Positions 36,384 to 49,466 of a stretch of 64,000 bases of DNA are shown here, one piece after another. Both the position numbers and the translations under genes were made by a program. The DNA is from Corylus avellana. Its lineage: Eukaryota; Streptophyta; Magnoliopsida; Fagales; Betulaceae. How positions within the stretch are numbered: position 1 is the stretch's first letter; every line of letters starts with the position of its first letter. Under the pieces are notes generated by a model. The model did no database searches. It was not told the DNA's origin and saw nothing but the letters and a program-made list of their open reading frames with translations. Location: NCBI RefSeq assembly GCF_901000735.1, contig NC_081550.1:2686669-2750668 (forward strand). The letters run 5' to 3'.

Positions 36384-37732
36384 AACGAGCAGGAGTCAGA
36401 AGCAATGGAAGTGAAGATGATCACTGCACCAAAGGTTTGGCTTGAGTAATGTACCAAGATCTAAGTTGTTCTACATTGACAAATGGATCAACAATTGCTT
36501 TATCTCCTCCCATTTTTGACCAAAGTTACTAAGTTGTAAATTATTAAGTTACTTCTTAGGGGAAGGCATTTAGGTTTGCACCCTATAGTGGATCATTAGG
36601 GCTTCTTTTTCTTTTTCTTTTTTCTTTTTCTTTTTTTTCTTTTTTTTCATTATATCCAATTGTACACCAAGATGCTACTGAGATAATTTATTTTTGTTAA
36701 TGCACAGAAAATGAGGTAAACTAGAATATCTAGAATATCTACAACATGTTTTTGATTGTTACCACCAAAGGAGGTAAAAAAAAAAAAAAAAGGAAAGAAA
36801 AAGAAACTCTCAAGTCTCAACTCTCACATTGCTATAGCAATCACTCATTTGGTCTGTATGCAGTATGAATCTCATAGAAGATAAAGAAGCAAAAAGACAA
36901 GATATGTGTTATAATTCCTCAGATCTGTGATGATATGATGAGTCCTGTTTACCCTTCAATTTGGACATGTCGCATGCCAACTCAACCCAAATAAAAGTTG
37001 ACAAAATACCTTCTACCCGTTGAAAATGACACAATTTTTCTCCAAATTAAATTCTAAAATAGCATTAAAAGAGTTAGGATTTTTTTTTTTTTTTTTTAAA
37101 ATGTACTTCTCACCTATTATTAAAGGAGAAGTAATTTTAACATGTTAAAAGACATTATAACAATTTGATAAATTAGATTGAAAAACTTTTAGAAATTAAT
37201 TCTTGCATGCACTAAAAATAAATAAAATAAGATAAAAAAAAAAAAAAAAAAAAACGTGGTTAGGTTGCCTATCAAATCAAACGCCCCCACTACGAGCTCG
37301 ATGTGAAGTTGATGACGTTTCCCTTCGACGGCCGTGATTAACAATTATTAAAATTGTTTTGTGTGTATAAACATTATCAGTGCAACACTAATATCACGTT
37401 TGAATCTTAACCTATAACTTTTATTAATTAATTAACCATACCCCCCCATAAGATATGCTTGTTAATTTTTTTGTTTTTTTGTTCTTAATACAAAAATATT
37501 AACAAACGGCTCAAAATACTTAAACACTTTTTCAAACTAAAAACAAAACAAAAAAAACTCCCAAACAACACATTAGCTGACAAACCCTAAATTTTGCTAT
37601 TATCTTGAACTTGATTTGAGGAGATGAGATATGTGACGATTACATATGAGTGGTGATCAATTGGTTGTTAAAAAGTCCCAAGCACTTTACCAAACTTTGA
37701 AAACAAAAAAAAAAAAAAAAAGTTTATTTTTG

Positions 37733-37980
37733 GGTAAAGTTCACTTAATCCCTTCAAACTACTATCCCAATGACAATTTACCCCATAAACTACCAAAACA
37801 ATGACAATGTCCCCCAATGCTAGCAAAATGATGAAATTACCCCTATAAAATTTTCAATAAGACAAAAATACCCTTAAAATTTTGAAAAAAAACTTAAATT
37901 TTAGCATTTTTATTTTTATTTTAGTAAGGATAATTTCATCATTTTGTTAAAATTAAGGGTACAATGTCATTGTTTTTCTC
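37733..37980. repeat. Decayed MITE-like block
   Basis: It starts GGGTAAAGTTCACTTAATCC, a known type of end for abundant plant MITEs, with repeated AATGACAAT/ATGACAATGTC words. A loosely inverted partner (GGTACAATGTCATTG) lies near 37966. Ends are not resolved. Confidence 0.35.
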
Positions 37981-40900
37981 CTTTTCTATCTTTCTCGCAT
38001 GGCAAACCAAGAGGTCCACCACAAAAGTACAAAAATGAACGTAGCAGCAAGATGTGTCAGCCTTGCACTTGGGAGAGGCCAAGTATAAAAAAAAACAAAA
38101 GAAAGAAAATGAGATCGAGACCCAAGAAAGATGTCTTTATTCCTTTGAAAGCTAGCAAAGCTATTAGGGCATAAGTCCTTTTCCCCATGCAAAAGTTTTC
38201 TCTGAAAATTGATGTGTTCAACTTGGACACCTACACCACTGGATGAAGTGGATGGTTTTTTCTTGAATTTATTCTCCATTGAAGAAAATTGAGAGATGCT
38301 GCAATGGGTACTGGACACATGGGTTAGATGAGTGAAATCACCTTTCCTTGTAATTGGCCCACATGATCTGATCTTTCTCTTCATAGATTAACACCTCTGT
38401 GGGGCCATCTACTGTGATCACCAACCCTACATTAGAGACATTCATGCCTATAATCAACCAATAAAAAGATGCCAAATTCCATTAATGAAACCCATCTAAA
38501 ACACCTAATCCCATGCATATTTGATTCCCAAAGAAAAGTCTCCTGAAAATGATACTTTCTTTGTTTAGAGATATAGTAATTTCTTGCTCAAATTGTTAAA
38601 CTGTATCTGTGAGAGGGTTCACACGAGACTCACCTGTCTAATTAGGTCACGAATCATATCAATATTTATTTAGACAAATAAATTTTTTATAAACTCTCTC
38701 ACAATTTAATATATATATATATATAAACTCCAATTCTTCAATGAGATTCATTATACCAAGTTCCAACAAAGGACCTTACCTAGATCTCTCTTCTTTGCAA
38801 TAATAATTTTCAATGCCCTTTAATCAGATTCACTCACTTGACCTTGAATCTCGAGACAATTCACTTATTATAACTTTTTCTTGTGCATGCGTAGCATATT
38901 TTATTAAAATATTTAGCTAAGGTTGCATTTTTTCAAAAAAAAAAATTTATAAAATATGATTTGATTAAATTAGTACCAATTGGTTAGCTACATCACATTG
39001 AAATGAGTGGAATTGCATGTGGGGGTTGATTGTTGTTTATACTTTTTGTTTTTGGTTGCATAGATTAAAGTGTTTGAAGTGTCATTTCAATGAAGTAAGT
39101 TCAAGGTACCTTATTTCACTTTATAATGTGAAACAATATTCATGATCATGATATCTTTTTAGTCATTTGATTTTATGAGAAGATTTGATTCACGTGAAAT
39201 CACATCATGTTTCAACTTACTTAGTCAACGGGTTAGTTGTTAAAAATTTATATTTCAAGACATTGTTTTCGTCTTATTTGTAATCTAGGGTAGTTAGTAG
39301 TTAATAGTTGGATGGTATTGGTACCTACCAAAAATAAGTAGGTTTAGGATAACTAGTAATAAGAAAATACAAAAAAAAAAAAAAACTGTTTAGAGATACT
39401 ACAACTTTCACTACTATAAATTTTTTATAAACTGACTTGACAGTTTATATGTCATTTAACATGTCAGCCACTAAAATGTGAACTGCCATTTACTACGTTT
39501 ACAAATTGACATGACAATTCATGTAACACTTACTACGTTAGCCACTAAAATGTGGATTGTTATTGTGACGCCCCAAGAATTGTCAGTAATCCTCCTAAAC
39601 TGGTCAAGTCCAGTTTTAGGAGCGTTACAATTATGCAACTAGGGGGAAATTTGAATTTTGATTGGGGGAGGGCAAAATCATAAAAATACTTTTTCGAGGT
39701 AAACAATAAATTTTTAGGGTCTAACTTCTAAAAAAATATATATATAAATTTTGAGGAGATTAGAGCCTCTGCACTAACCTAGGTCAGCGTACTATCACGT
39801 AAATTTATAAAAAAAATTGTAGTAAAATTTATAGTACTCGAAACATTAAGGAATTAAAACAAAATATTGGAACATACCCTTTTTACATAAAAATTAGTGG
39901 AGCATAAATTGGTATCTTCGCCCATGAATCCATGATCATATACAAAACAAATGAAGTCAATAATCTCTCGATTAAAATAAGAAAGTTAGAATCTTGCGAG
40001 CCACATAAAAAAGAAATAATGGAAGATTCTCTCAGCCGATCATCGACGTGCATCATCAAGATTCCAAAGGCTCATTATCTTTCCATATGGGTCCCAGTTT
40101 TTGGCAGCTTCGATCTCTCTGAAATTGGATGGAACCCTATTGATGATGATACGATGATGATGATGATTAAACTGCCTCATTAAGGAAGATGATGATGATT
40201 AGGCACTCACCATAATACCTTATGGCCTCAAAACAAAGAGAAGAGAGAAGGGTCAGAAGGGGGTCCATATGCCATGAACCAATGATATGATGATATGTGG
40301 ACCATGGTGGATGACAGATCTGAAATGCAACATACCCTATATATATAATCACCCAACTTGTAATGTCCTTTTTGCAGCATCCCCCACTTGTGATGTCTCT
40401 TTCATTTCTTAATGACTCATTAAAGAAAACCAGTGAGATCTTACCTCAGCTGGGAAATATGCAGCAAGCAAAGTCAAACCAGAAAAGATTTTTTTATTTC
40501 TTCCTTTTTTTAACAGGAAAAACCTCTGTTTACTTTGTAATCTTACCCAGTCTCACGTTAGAAAGATAAATAACTTATAAAGAGTGCGATGGATTTAAAG
40601 GCACTTATGAGTGATAAGTCTCAAATTGATTATAGGTAATACTTAGTTTTATAGGTGAATCTAAACAGTTTCAAATTGATTAATCTTTTTAGAATAATAG
40701 CATAAATGTTGTTAACACTTTTTCTGTGTCGTTACAAATGATATCAAGGCAACCTAATAACACTATGTAGTACTAAAGAATTAATCTCACATTGAAAAGA
40801 TAAATAACTCACATAAAGTAATAACACAAATATGAATAATATTTTTTCTATGTTGTCATGAGGATCCTTGTTTCCAAGGGATGAGCCCCATGAATGGTGG

Positions 40901-41536
40901 TGGGGTGTAATCATGTGCAATAATCAACACATATTCCATGTTTTCAATATGAATTCACCTGCATGCAACACATAATCCAAGGATTTCAATAAAAAAGGAT
41001 TACTTTAGAATAGGAAATCAACAATCTTCACTAATACTCTTAATATTGGTTGAATTATATTAATAAATAACTGGCATAAAGTCATTAGATTAGGTAAGAA
41101 AAAAAAGTTACCACCGCCAAGAAAGAAGAATCAAACACTATTATAATGTAGAACAGGTTATTAACCACCCTATTAAAAAGACTTCACTGGTTTGGAGTAA
41201 TTATTGACATATTTGACATTCAGAGCCTCAGCTGCCGCCTGCAAAGTAGTTATTATCTAAGAAACTGTATCTGCACTAACTACCCCATGGACCCCAAAAG
41301 CACCCTCTCCAGCTCTCTCATGGCCCTAGAGAGGCCATGAAAATAGACTTTGTCTTTAAAAAAATGATAGTTAGTCCTTTGAAACGTACAGTACAGCCTT
41401 TTCTGCTATGGTCCATAATATGGGGCACCTCAGAAGATGCAAACCAACCATACTTGTCCCTGACAAAATCTGCATATCTTAGTCTTTTGAAGTGTTTCTG
41501 TTATGTCTGGTCCTCTTCAGGCTCCCCAGCTCCACC

Positions 41537-44500
41537 ATGTCCATGTTTTATTTAATATTTTTCATCCGGGTCCTTTTTCCAGTAAGCTGTTTTCTGGTTC
41601 TTGCATATGCTTCATGGTGCCCTCATCATTTTGGTCAACAAGCCGATCAACAGTTCCAGCAGAAAACAGATAGGTTTTGGGAGTTTAATGAGCAAACCAA
41701 CAGCTGGGTTGAAGTGGAACTGCCTTATGATCTCATCTCTTGCCTTAATGATAACTGTACTAAAGTGGGTTTGATCAATCCAATCTTAGTAAGAGAGGAT
41801 GATATTGTTCCTGAACAAAGGGAGAGTTTGCAAAAGAAAGATGATCATGGAGGACAGGAGGAGAATTCTAAGACTGCTGTTCTGCCTCAGAGAAAGAGAA
41901 TTTCATTGACTAAAATGTCTGAGACATCTGTTTGGGTTACTGGTGAAAGTGGCTCTATCTATGAGAGGTTTTGGAATGGAGTGCAGTGGGTGATTGCTCC
42001 CCATGATTTACCAGTATTAGCAGGCCATGCAATGTCTGTTTTTATTGTCAATCAGACAATTCTTGCTCTATCTGAATCAGGAATTCTATATCAGGTACTA
42101 CAATATTCCACCAGTTGTCTCAGATAAAATCTTATGGAATTACATAATTCTTATAATTCTTCTTATTGAACTTTCTCATGTTACATCTTTTTGTTGGGTG
42201 GGAGAGGGGAGTGCATTTTCAATGTGACAGTAATATAAACCCTTATCAGATAATACTTGGAAGCAGAAATTTCCCCTTGTATTAGTGTGTTCAATTTCAA
42301 AGGTATTCAGACTAATTATCAGTGACCATCTGATTTACTGGCTATGTTATATGAAAGTTTGAGATCAGATTAAGGATCCAAGTCTGAAAGGAAATCTAAA
42401 CATATGATATTCTGGCCCTTTGACTCTAAATAGTTAGAGTATCCTTGTTTCTCTCATAACCCGATTTATTCCTTTTTTGTCTTCAGATGCAAGTCAGCGA
42501 GAACTCACAGGCAATTTGGGTAGAGTTCATGCCTGGACTGAATCAAGACACAGGTAGAGAAGGGGAGCAAAGTTCGGAGATATCAATAAAGTCTGGTGCT
42601 GTATCATATGATGGAGTGTGAGTATATAAATTTTTCCTTTTTGAGCGGAATTCGTTTGGAACTGCGATTTCGTTGATCAAAAGTGTGATTTTAAAGCAAA
42701 TCACAAAAAATATTTGCTTGAGAGTCCCTTTTCAAAAAATTGTGATTTGAAACGAGAAAAATCTACTTTTTCAAATTGAAAGTAAATGGTTGTGTTTTTT
42801 AAAACGCATAATTTTAAAGACTGAACTGTGATTTGAAATGCCAAACTATGATTTTACTGAGCGTTTAACTGCTTATTTGAAAACCTTAAATGTGTTTTGT
42901 GTTTTCAAATCTGAAGGTTTTGAAATCAAAAACCGAAACGGACCCTAAACTTTACATACTCAAATTTCTTCACTGCAATAAATTTGTCTGAGTCTCTCCA
43001 AATTAACTCCCTGGTTTTGCTAATTGCCTTCAGGAGAGTTTATTTCTGCACAAGGAAAGGGACATTGTTAGAGCTTAGTGAGGTTGAGCCTCCAAGGTAA
43101 GACTTACAATTATATGATTGTAGCCATCATAGCTAACACTAGTGCCTTAAGGTTTACATTCCAGTGTCTATCTATAATGTAGATTTCGATGGGGAGACTC
43201 TAATTTCCATTGGACGTTTGTGCTATAAACGTAGAACAGATGGGTTAATCATGGCCGGCCACCGGGTGCAAATGTTGCAGCAATAGCTGATGCTGGTACT
43301 ATCAGAACAGAAGTAGTGTATACCATAAGGTGTAATCTCTGTCTCTCTCACATGTAACCAAAAAGGAAACTGTTGAGAAGAACCATGTAGATAATCAGAG
43401 TCCTTTAGTATCATATTGAGCTAAACATGTCACTGTACAATGCAGTTCTATAGGAGATCTTTATGAATATGACAGAAGCTCAAAACCATCATGGAAGAAA
43501 CATATATGGAGAGAAGGAACAGGACAGGATGCTTCTCTGATTCCATCAATGGGGTGTACTTTATATGGCCTAAGTGGAGATTATTCAATATCCCTCTTTC
43601 TTTTAACTAAGGTACTTTATCTGCATCCACTGTACTACAAACTACAAGCTAGGAATCCTCTGTTCTAATAATACAGCTAGAGAGTTTTGACTAATGCTAG
43701 CTTTAATATACATGCATGGATCTCCTGTTAGACCTAAAGGCCCTTACTTCAGCTGAGTATTTGTTGTATCTTAGATTTTCTTTCGAAATTTAACAAAATC
43801 CTCTAACAAGATTTTGCATATGTACAGGGTGGTAGTTTGGTGGAGAGACGACTACACCAAAGGAAGTGGAAATGGGTAGTCCATGGAAGTCCAAAAGATC
43901 AGCATCTGACATCTATCACACCAGCTCTGCAAGATGAGTTGAATGAAAAATTCTTCTCATTGTTTCTCACCACATCGGCTGGTTTCATTTACGAATATCG
44001 GATTCCAAAACAATCAGGTGAGTCAGGCAGGCATTATGAACAAACTGATTGTTTCTCATTGTTTGTCACACACTAAAACATTAAGAAAAATAACCCTCCA
44101 TTCAAGATCACATCTGAAAGAATTTTAGGAAGATTGGCTTCTAAAAAGCCACTAAATTTTCGTTTGTGATTTGCTTGTGATCAAGAAACCAATTATTTGA
44201 ACAAAACTATCAACCTTGTTCTGGAAGTAATTAGTAGGAAAAGCAGCTGCAGCCTGCCCGTTAAAGAAGCTAAGATGGTCCACCAGAGGTTGCAAGGAAG
44301 GAGTAAATCAGTCCCAAAGTAAAGTAATTTGTTCAAATGGTATTAATTATCAAAGCATTTATTCAAAAGCAATGAACTGCTAAGGGCTCAAACTGTCTGG
44401 TAAAGAGAAGTTACCAAACAAACCTCTAGTTGATGATAACCATAAAATTTATATTTCATGCAATAGAGTTTTAGGTGCCCTAAGGCAAATTGTAGTTTCT

Positions 44501-47421
44501 GCATGACAATCAATCGAGTTAGAAAAAAAATGCATATAAAGTATGGATTGCATCCTAAATGTAAAATTCTTCACATGAAAACAGGTATTGCTCAAGAGGA
44601 GCAAATTCCAGATGGGTGGGTGAGTCATTTGCATCCCCCACAAGCAAAAGCTGCAAGAGGTATTGCTGGACTACAATTTCATGTTGGCAGGATACTGTTC
44701 CCACTGGATGATGGAAGACTTGCAGAACTGCATCTACCAGGCCTAGGTGGAGAAACTTCAGGGCCAACTCATCAACTTAATGTCAGAAGAAAAGCATCAA
44801 GTAAATATATATGGTATATAATAGATGCCCCAGAGACAGAAGGATGGAATGCTGAGTATTGCACAGAACAACATGGATCCACAAATTGCATCATAGGTGT
44901 AAAAGATGAGTCAAATGGCATAGGAATTACAAGGTCAATGACAAGATGGCGAAAGGGAAGCCAAGCACAAGCTTACTTACCTCCAGGTGCATCAGGTAGT
45001 GGCCAAATCACATCTATGGAAGAGTATAGTTTCCCAGATAATTGGATCAACACCAACTTCCGTCTAAGGCTGATGCATGGAGGTAGATCGTTTTTCCTAA
45101 TAACAGATGGTGGTTTGACCTTTGAATATCTTTATGCTGAAAATGTATGGCTGTGGCTGAAGCATGACCACCCAACTGCTATCAAAGGTGCACTAGGAAA
45201 CTACAATGGAAGTTTATATGTCGTTGACACATATGGGAGTTTGCTTATTAGGGAAAGGAGCAGCAGTGAGCTGACATGGATTAACTGCACTTCTTTTAGG
45301 AAAGGAGGGAAAGTTATTGGAGGTCCTCCATGGGATGGAATGCCAGGTAGAACCATGAGAGTAACACCAGAAGATTCACTCTTCTTTGTGAGCAAAACTG
45401 GAAGATTACTACAGTTCACAGTAAGTTGCAAGAATCATACAAAATTAATGCATTTGGCACTGCAACTTTGCAGACTAAAAATGCAATTTTAAACCAAATC
45501 ATATAAAATGTAAGTGTTTTTAAAAAATTGCAATTTGAAAACGTAAAAAAATCTAGTTTTCAAATTGCAGGCAAAGGGTGTTTTTGAAAAAACACACAAT
45601 TTTAAAGGTTAACCTGCAATTTTATCAAACGTTTGATAGTGTTTTTAAAATCACACATTTTGAAAATCGCAAACTCAAACATACCTTTTTACCATTGATT
45701 CACTTATCTCATCCCATTTTGACCTCATCATATATATTAGTTACAATGAAATTAGAGCAAATTTTCATTATACCTAAATATGTTCTGTAGGTTGCCCTGA
45801 GGAAGTTTAAATGGAAAGATTGCCGAAACCCTCCAAACAGTAAAATTGCATCTATTGTAGACCAGGAAATGTTCAGGGAAAATATAGTGTTCGTAGTTGG
45901 AAGGAATGGTAGGCTATATCAGTATAACAAAGTGAGTGAAGTGTGGCACCAGCATTACCAGTCTCAGCATTTGATTCTATCAAGATTGCCTGGAGCTGCC
46001 ATGAGGCCATCGTTGCTATCACTTATGGGCTCAATTTTCATGCTTTCAGAAGATAGCAGGCTAGTTGAATATCACTGGAATACATTGGATGGGTGGAACT
46101 GGGTGGAACATGGAACACCATATACAGGTGTGACCTTGGTTGGTTCACCTGGCCCATGCTTTGATGGTAATCAACTGTTGTTGATTGGTTCAGATGGAAA
46201 AGTATATCTGAGGTATATGGATCAAATGACTTGGAAATGGAAGAGTTGTGGGTTTCCATGTTTGGGAAATATTGTTGTTGACAAGCAAAGACAGGATGAA
46301 GACATTTGTGTTGACGAAGATTTTGCAGCTAGCTTGGAGATGAATGCAGAAGACAATAATGATCTTAGTGAAAACTGTGATCCAAAGGTAAGCAGTTGGC
46401 ATCAAACCGTGCCAATGGCTAGTATATGTTTGTGAAGTAATATTAATGGTGAGTGTTCTACATATATGCAGGTGGCAGCTACAAGGCCAATTCCATTTTC
46501 TGAAGATTCAGTTATCTTTGAGCTAAGAGATGGCAGAGTAAGCAATCATTATCTTAATCTATTAATATTTCTGATTACCTAATAGTGAATACAAGTGACA
46601 TCCAATGTTCAGTGGAATCCAATTCCTCCGGGAGAGGTTTTTAGCAATGGATATGGAGTTTAAGGCAAAACAAGAAAGATAAATTTTATAGAACTGCAAA
46701 AGTCTTTTGTGTTAAATCACCACTTATTTCAAAAGTTAAAACTTTTGAAATAAGTGGTGATTTAACATAGTATCATAGCAAAAGTTTTGAGTTCGAACCT
46801 TATCTTTGTCATTAATTTTCCATTTCAATTAAATATTTTATGTGTTGGACTTTCCTTACCACTTCTTTAGCTCGTCTCTTGTCAATGCTAACTGTAGTAG
46901 TTTGATTGCTGGGATTTTTTGGAAATCTTCCTTAAGCATGGTCAGGGGACAAAGTAGAGCTCGACTGAAATAATAAAATTCAATCTCTTCCTATAGGCTT
47001 AAGCTCTTAGAATAACTGATGATTTACCTTAGAGGTGATTCTCACTCGTCTCGGTTCTACTTCTATCCTTTTGTTTCAGCTACAATCATTGTTTTGGAGC
47101 TGTTATGTCTTTTCTGCAGAATGCTCCACCCCATATGGAGCAGCTGTTATGCACTTCTCCATTTCATTCAACCTACTTGATCTCTTCCCATAAGGATTGA
47201 TCATCCAAGCTACCAAAAAGGATCACTTTTATGCCATCAATTTTCAGTGAATGTTCATTTGAATGCCAAATTATATTAAGATTGCTGCTAATTATATTGC
47301 TATGTCATTGCAGCTGGCAGAATTGCAACGAGTAGAGGGTACACATTGGGTATGGTCTCGTACCATTGGCACTCCAACAAGCTTATGCATTGCAAATTAT
47401 TGGACTGCTTTGGCAACATGA
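41537..47421 (+). CDS. Secretory protein with about 14-15 W-rich propeller repeats, function unknown
   Basis: Coding exons: 41537-42094, 42487-42617, 43034-43096, 43240-43329, 43446-43611, 43828-44017, 44585-45420, 45791-46387, 46472-46537, 47314-47421. All junctions are GT-AG and in frame, giving 934 residues. The start ATG has a good context (CCACCATG). Residues 1-26 form a hydrophobic signal peptide or anchor (MSMFYLIFFIRVLFPV). The rest is built from repeats of the pattern G-x-L/I-x-E/Y-x(8-14)-W-x-W/V-x-x-H-G-x-P, for example GSIYERFWNGVQWVIAP, GSLVERRLHQRKWKWVVHGS, GLTFEYLYAENVWLWLKHDH, SRLVEYHWNTLDGWNWVEHG and GRLAELQRVEGTHWVW. I count 14 to 15, enough for two propellers of about seven blades. 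The pattern resembles tectonin or fucose-lectin-like propellers. I believe it is a conserved single-copy plant protein of unknown function. Location in or beyond the ER is inferred from the signal sequence. Confidence 0.87.
42650..42958. mobile_element. MITE-like element in intron 2 of the propeller gene
   Basis: The left end has TTCGTTTGGAACTGCGATTT and the right end, in reverse, reads TTTAGGGTCCGTTTCGGTTT. The interior repeats GTGATTTGAAA and TGTGATTTTA words. A related block lies in intron 7 at about 45480-45690. PIF/Harbinger affinity is a guess from the ends. Confidence 0.5.
45480..45690. mobile_element. MITE-like element in intron 7 of the propeller gene
   Basis: It shares words such as AAAAATTGCAATTTGAAAAC and CAAATTGCAGG, in both orientations, with the block in intron 2 (42650-42958). 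The two look like copies of one family in a single gene. Confidence 0.45.
46711..46858 (+). mobile_element. Family B miniature LTR element, rearranged into a palindrome
   Basis: It lies in intron 9 of the propeller gene. The arms 46711-46738 and 46741-46768 are 28 bp perfect inverted copies around a 2-base AA spacer. Each arm is the outer part of the family B terminal repeat. The right arm ends GATTTAACA and is followed by TAGTATCATAGC (46769-46780), a degenerate initiator tRNA-Met primer-binding site. Family B interior follows (AGTTCGAACCTTATC, then TTCAATTAAATATTTTATG and GTGTTGGAC). Confidence 0.65.
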
Positions 47422-49466
47422 AACAAAACACAATCTCTTATTTATAGAGCACAAGAAAGTAGAAGCTACACATCTATAGAACTGACATAGAAAAGTCATG
47501 GCAAAGGCTAACAAGCAGAATACTTTTTTTTTTGTCTTGTCTTTTAACTTGACATGAAAGGAGGTAGGGTTGGTTGGAGGAGCAAAACACTGAAGCAAAA
47601 ACCCACTTGCTCAACTACTTGTACAAAGTGAAGAAATACAATGGTGTAAACTATTCTTGAAAATACAATGATGTAAAATATTCTTGAATACATTAACAAT
47701 CAACAAAATTGCCTTGACAAAAAATAATAATAATAATAATAAAGGCATTTTTTTTTGTTACAAAATAAAATGTTAAATTGTGTATTAAGGATTGCTTTTA
47801 GATTCTATATTTTTTCCTGATAATCGAAGTACTTGGAATCTTGGTCCCAATGGTAATGGGCAGTAATCAAGGACACATTGATCATCAGCTCTGAGTTGTT
47901 TGCTTTTTCCCTTGGATTTTCTTATTGATTTGATTAAGACATAGATTTATTGTTTGATTTAGTGGATGAAGCTATAAGATAATATAAATTGATGTAGGAG
48001 GCATACACTGTTAGTAATTCAATTTCAGTATGACAATTTTTGTCAACTGGCTTATGGAGTATATTATGGTTATCTTCGAAACTCTTAACCCGTTTGGAGA
48101 TTTTTTTGACACCTCGAAATGAAACAATCCAATTTACAACATATACCAACTGGTATAACTCTACCATAAAATACCATTTTTAATGAGTCATTTCCTTTGA
48201 ATACAAATAAAGATGCCCAGCTTAGAAAACATAAGTTTTCCTCCAAACAGGATTAAAAAAAATTTTCAAGTTCAATCTTTTAAACTACTATATTAAATTA
48301 CTAGTTATCTCAAAAGCTTAAGCTGATAGGAAGAGATAAATTTAATCACTTAATCATTACTTTAACATTCTAGTTCAATCTTGTAAAAACGTTTGGCTCT
48401 GGTACCATGTTAAATTACCAGTTATCTCAAAAGTTTAAGCTGATAGAAAAATGTAAATTTAATCACTTAATCATTATTCTAACATAAAATAGATGTGAGA
48501 ATCACGTATTCTATTAAAAATACATGTAAAAATCACATGCATTTCGAACAGATCAATTTAATGAACTGAATTTTTAAAAATAAAAATAATAATAATAATA
48601 ATAAAAAAATTCTTCCAACTTTATTTGGAGAAACACTTTCTCCAATAAATATTATTGTAACTGAGCAGAGAGATCAAATTTCTGCTACAACCCAATCGGT
48701 AGGACTTTATTACCGTTTAAGACAGCTAAACCTACAACAACTATAAAAAAGTGATGGTCGTACCCAACAAGAGCGTATGAAACGTGCACTTGGTTTCTTC
48801 ACATGAAAGCATTTGTGGGCCACCAATGGCATGAGAGGTTAGAGATATTGTCCGCAATTTGTGTTCGTGTATGAATTCAAATCATTTCAAGAGATAAACA
48901 AAAAAACCATATAAGTTAATAATAATCTAATCCATTTAATTAAACGAGTCCAACCCTTCAACTCTGACCCACTGATTTTGTATTGAATTTGTGTCGAATT
49001 CACGAATCATATCAAAAATTACCAACCCTAATTAGGGAGAAATGATTTGGGGTAGAGATTCTGAAGAAGAAAAGCAAAAAGGCTTGGGGTGAAAAACGTC
49101 CAGCCCTCGACTTTTTACGTTCTGAATTCGAGAAACATTCAGTTGCTGAAACCTCGCCACTGAAATAAGATTTTACATATAATCAACATAACTGAATAAC
49201 TACCTTAGCCAAGTTATAGCCACCATCTTCAGAATCCAAACATAATTCTAGCAGGAAGAGTATCAGAGTATTAAGTATTAAAACGCAGCGCACTACAATT
49301 AATAAACAAAGGCAAAAAACATCAGTAAAAACACCACACAAGGGAGAAAAGTGTGACGTCCTTGGGGAACACAAAATCTATAAAAGGAGTTAATCAAAGC
49401 ATCAACATAAACATTCCCCTCATTGCTAATTCACCCATCCTCACGAAAGAACAATACAATGGCACA
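47422..49466. other. Intergenic between convergent genes
   Basis: About 2 kb of 3' flanking DNA between the propeller gene and Y14. It contains a shortened family B element at 48291-48484. No coding signal was found. Confidence 0.6.
48291..48484 (-). mobile_element. Family B miniature LTR element with internal deletion
   Basis: Two 77 bp direct repeats (48291-48367 and 48408-48484) flank an interior of only 40 bp. On the minus strand the repeat ends TTTAACA and is followed exactly by TGGTACCAGAGCC (48407 down to 48395), the best primer-binding site match in the family. Most of the usual interior of about 110 bp is missing. Confidence 0.7.

Larger units (their letters stand above)
35790..41536. 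other. Intergenic, 5.7 kb
   Basis: The first part is the RRP45 3' UTR, with a possible alternative terminal exon at 36301-36383. The rest is AT-rich and contains a decayed MITE-like block (about 37733-37980) with many short repeated words such as AATGACAAT, and a (GAT)n-rich patch near 40140-40200. A 132-codon minus-strand frame at 37986-38384 has no family I recognise. The last few hundred bases form the promoter of the propeller gene. Confidence 0.55.

Noticed and set aside
37986..38384. 132-codon minus-strand open frame
   Set aside because: There is no recognisable domain, the N-terminal half has no coding-like pattern, and there are no supporting splice sites. It may be chance or a decayed gene; not called.
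39560..39625. Short hairpin CCTAAACTGG ... CCAGTTTTAGG
   Set aside because: The arms are only about 11 bases, with no flanking duplication or wider inverted repeat; too little to call an element or RNA gene.
40050..40175. A 16-base word GCATCATCAAGATTCC resembling a miR172 star strand
   Set aside because: The expected opposite arm (a copy close to GAATCTTGATGATGCTGCA) is absent. The downstream GATGATGAT run pairs with it only through low-complexity GAT repeats and leaves an asymmetric bulge. No miR172 precursor is called.
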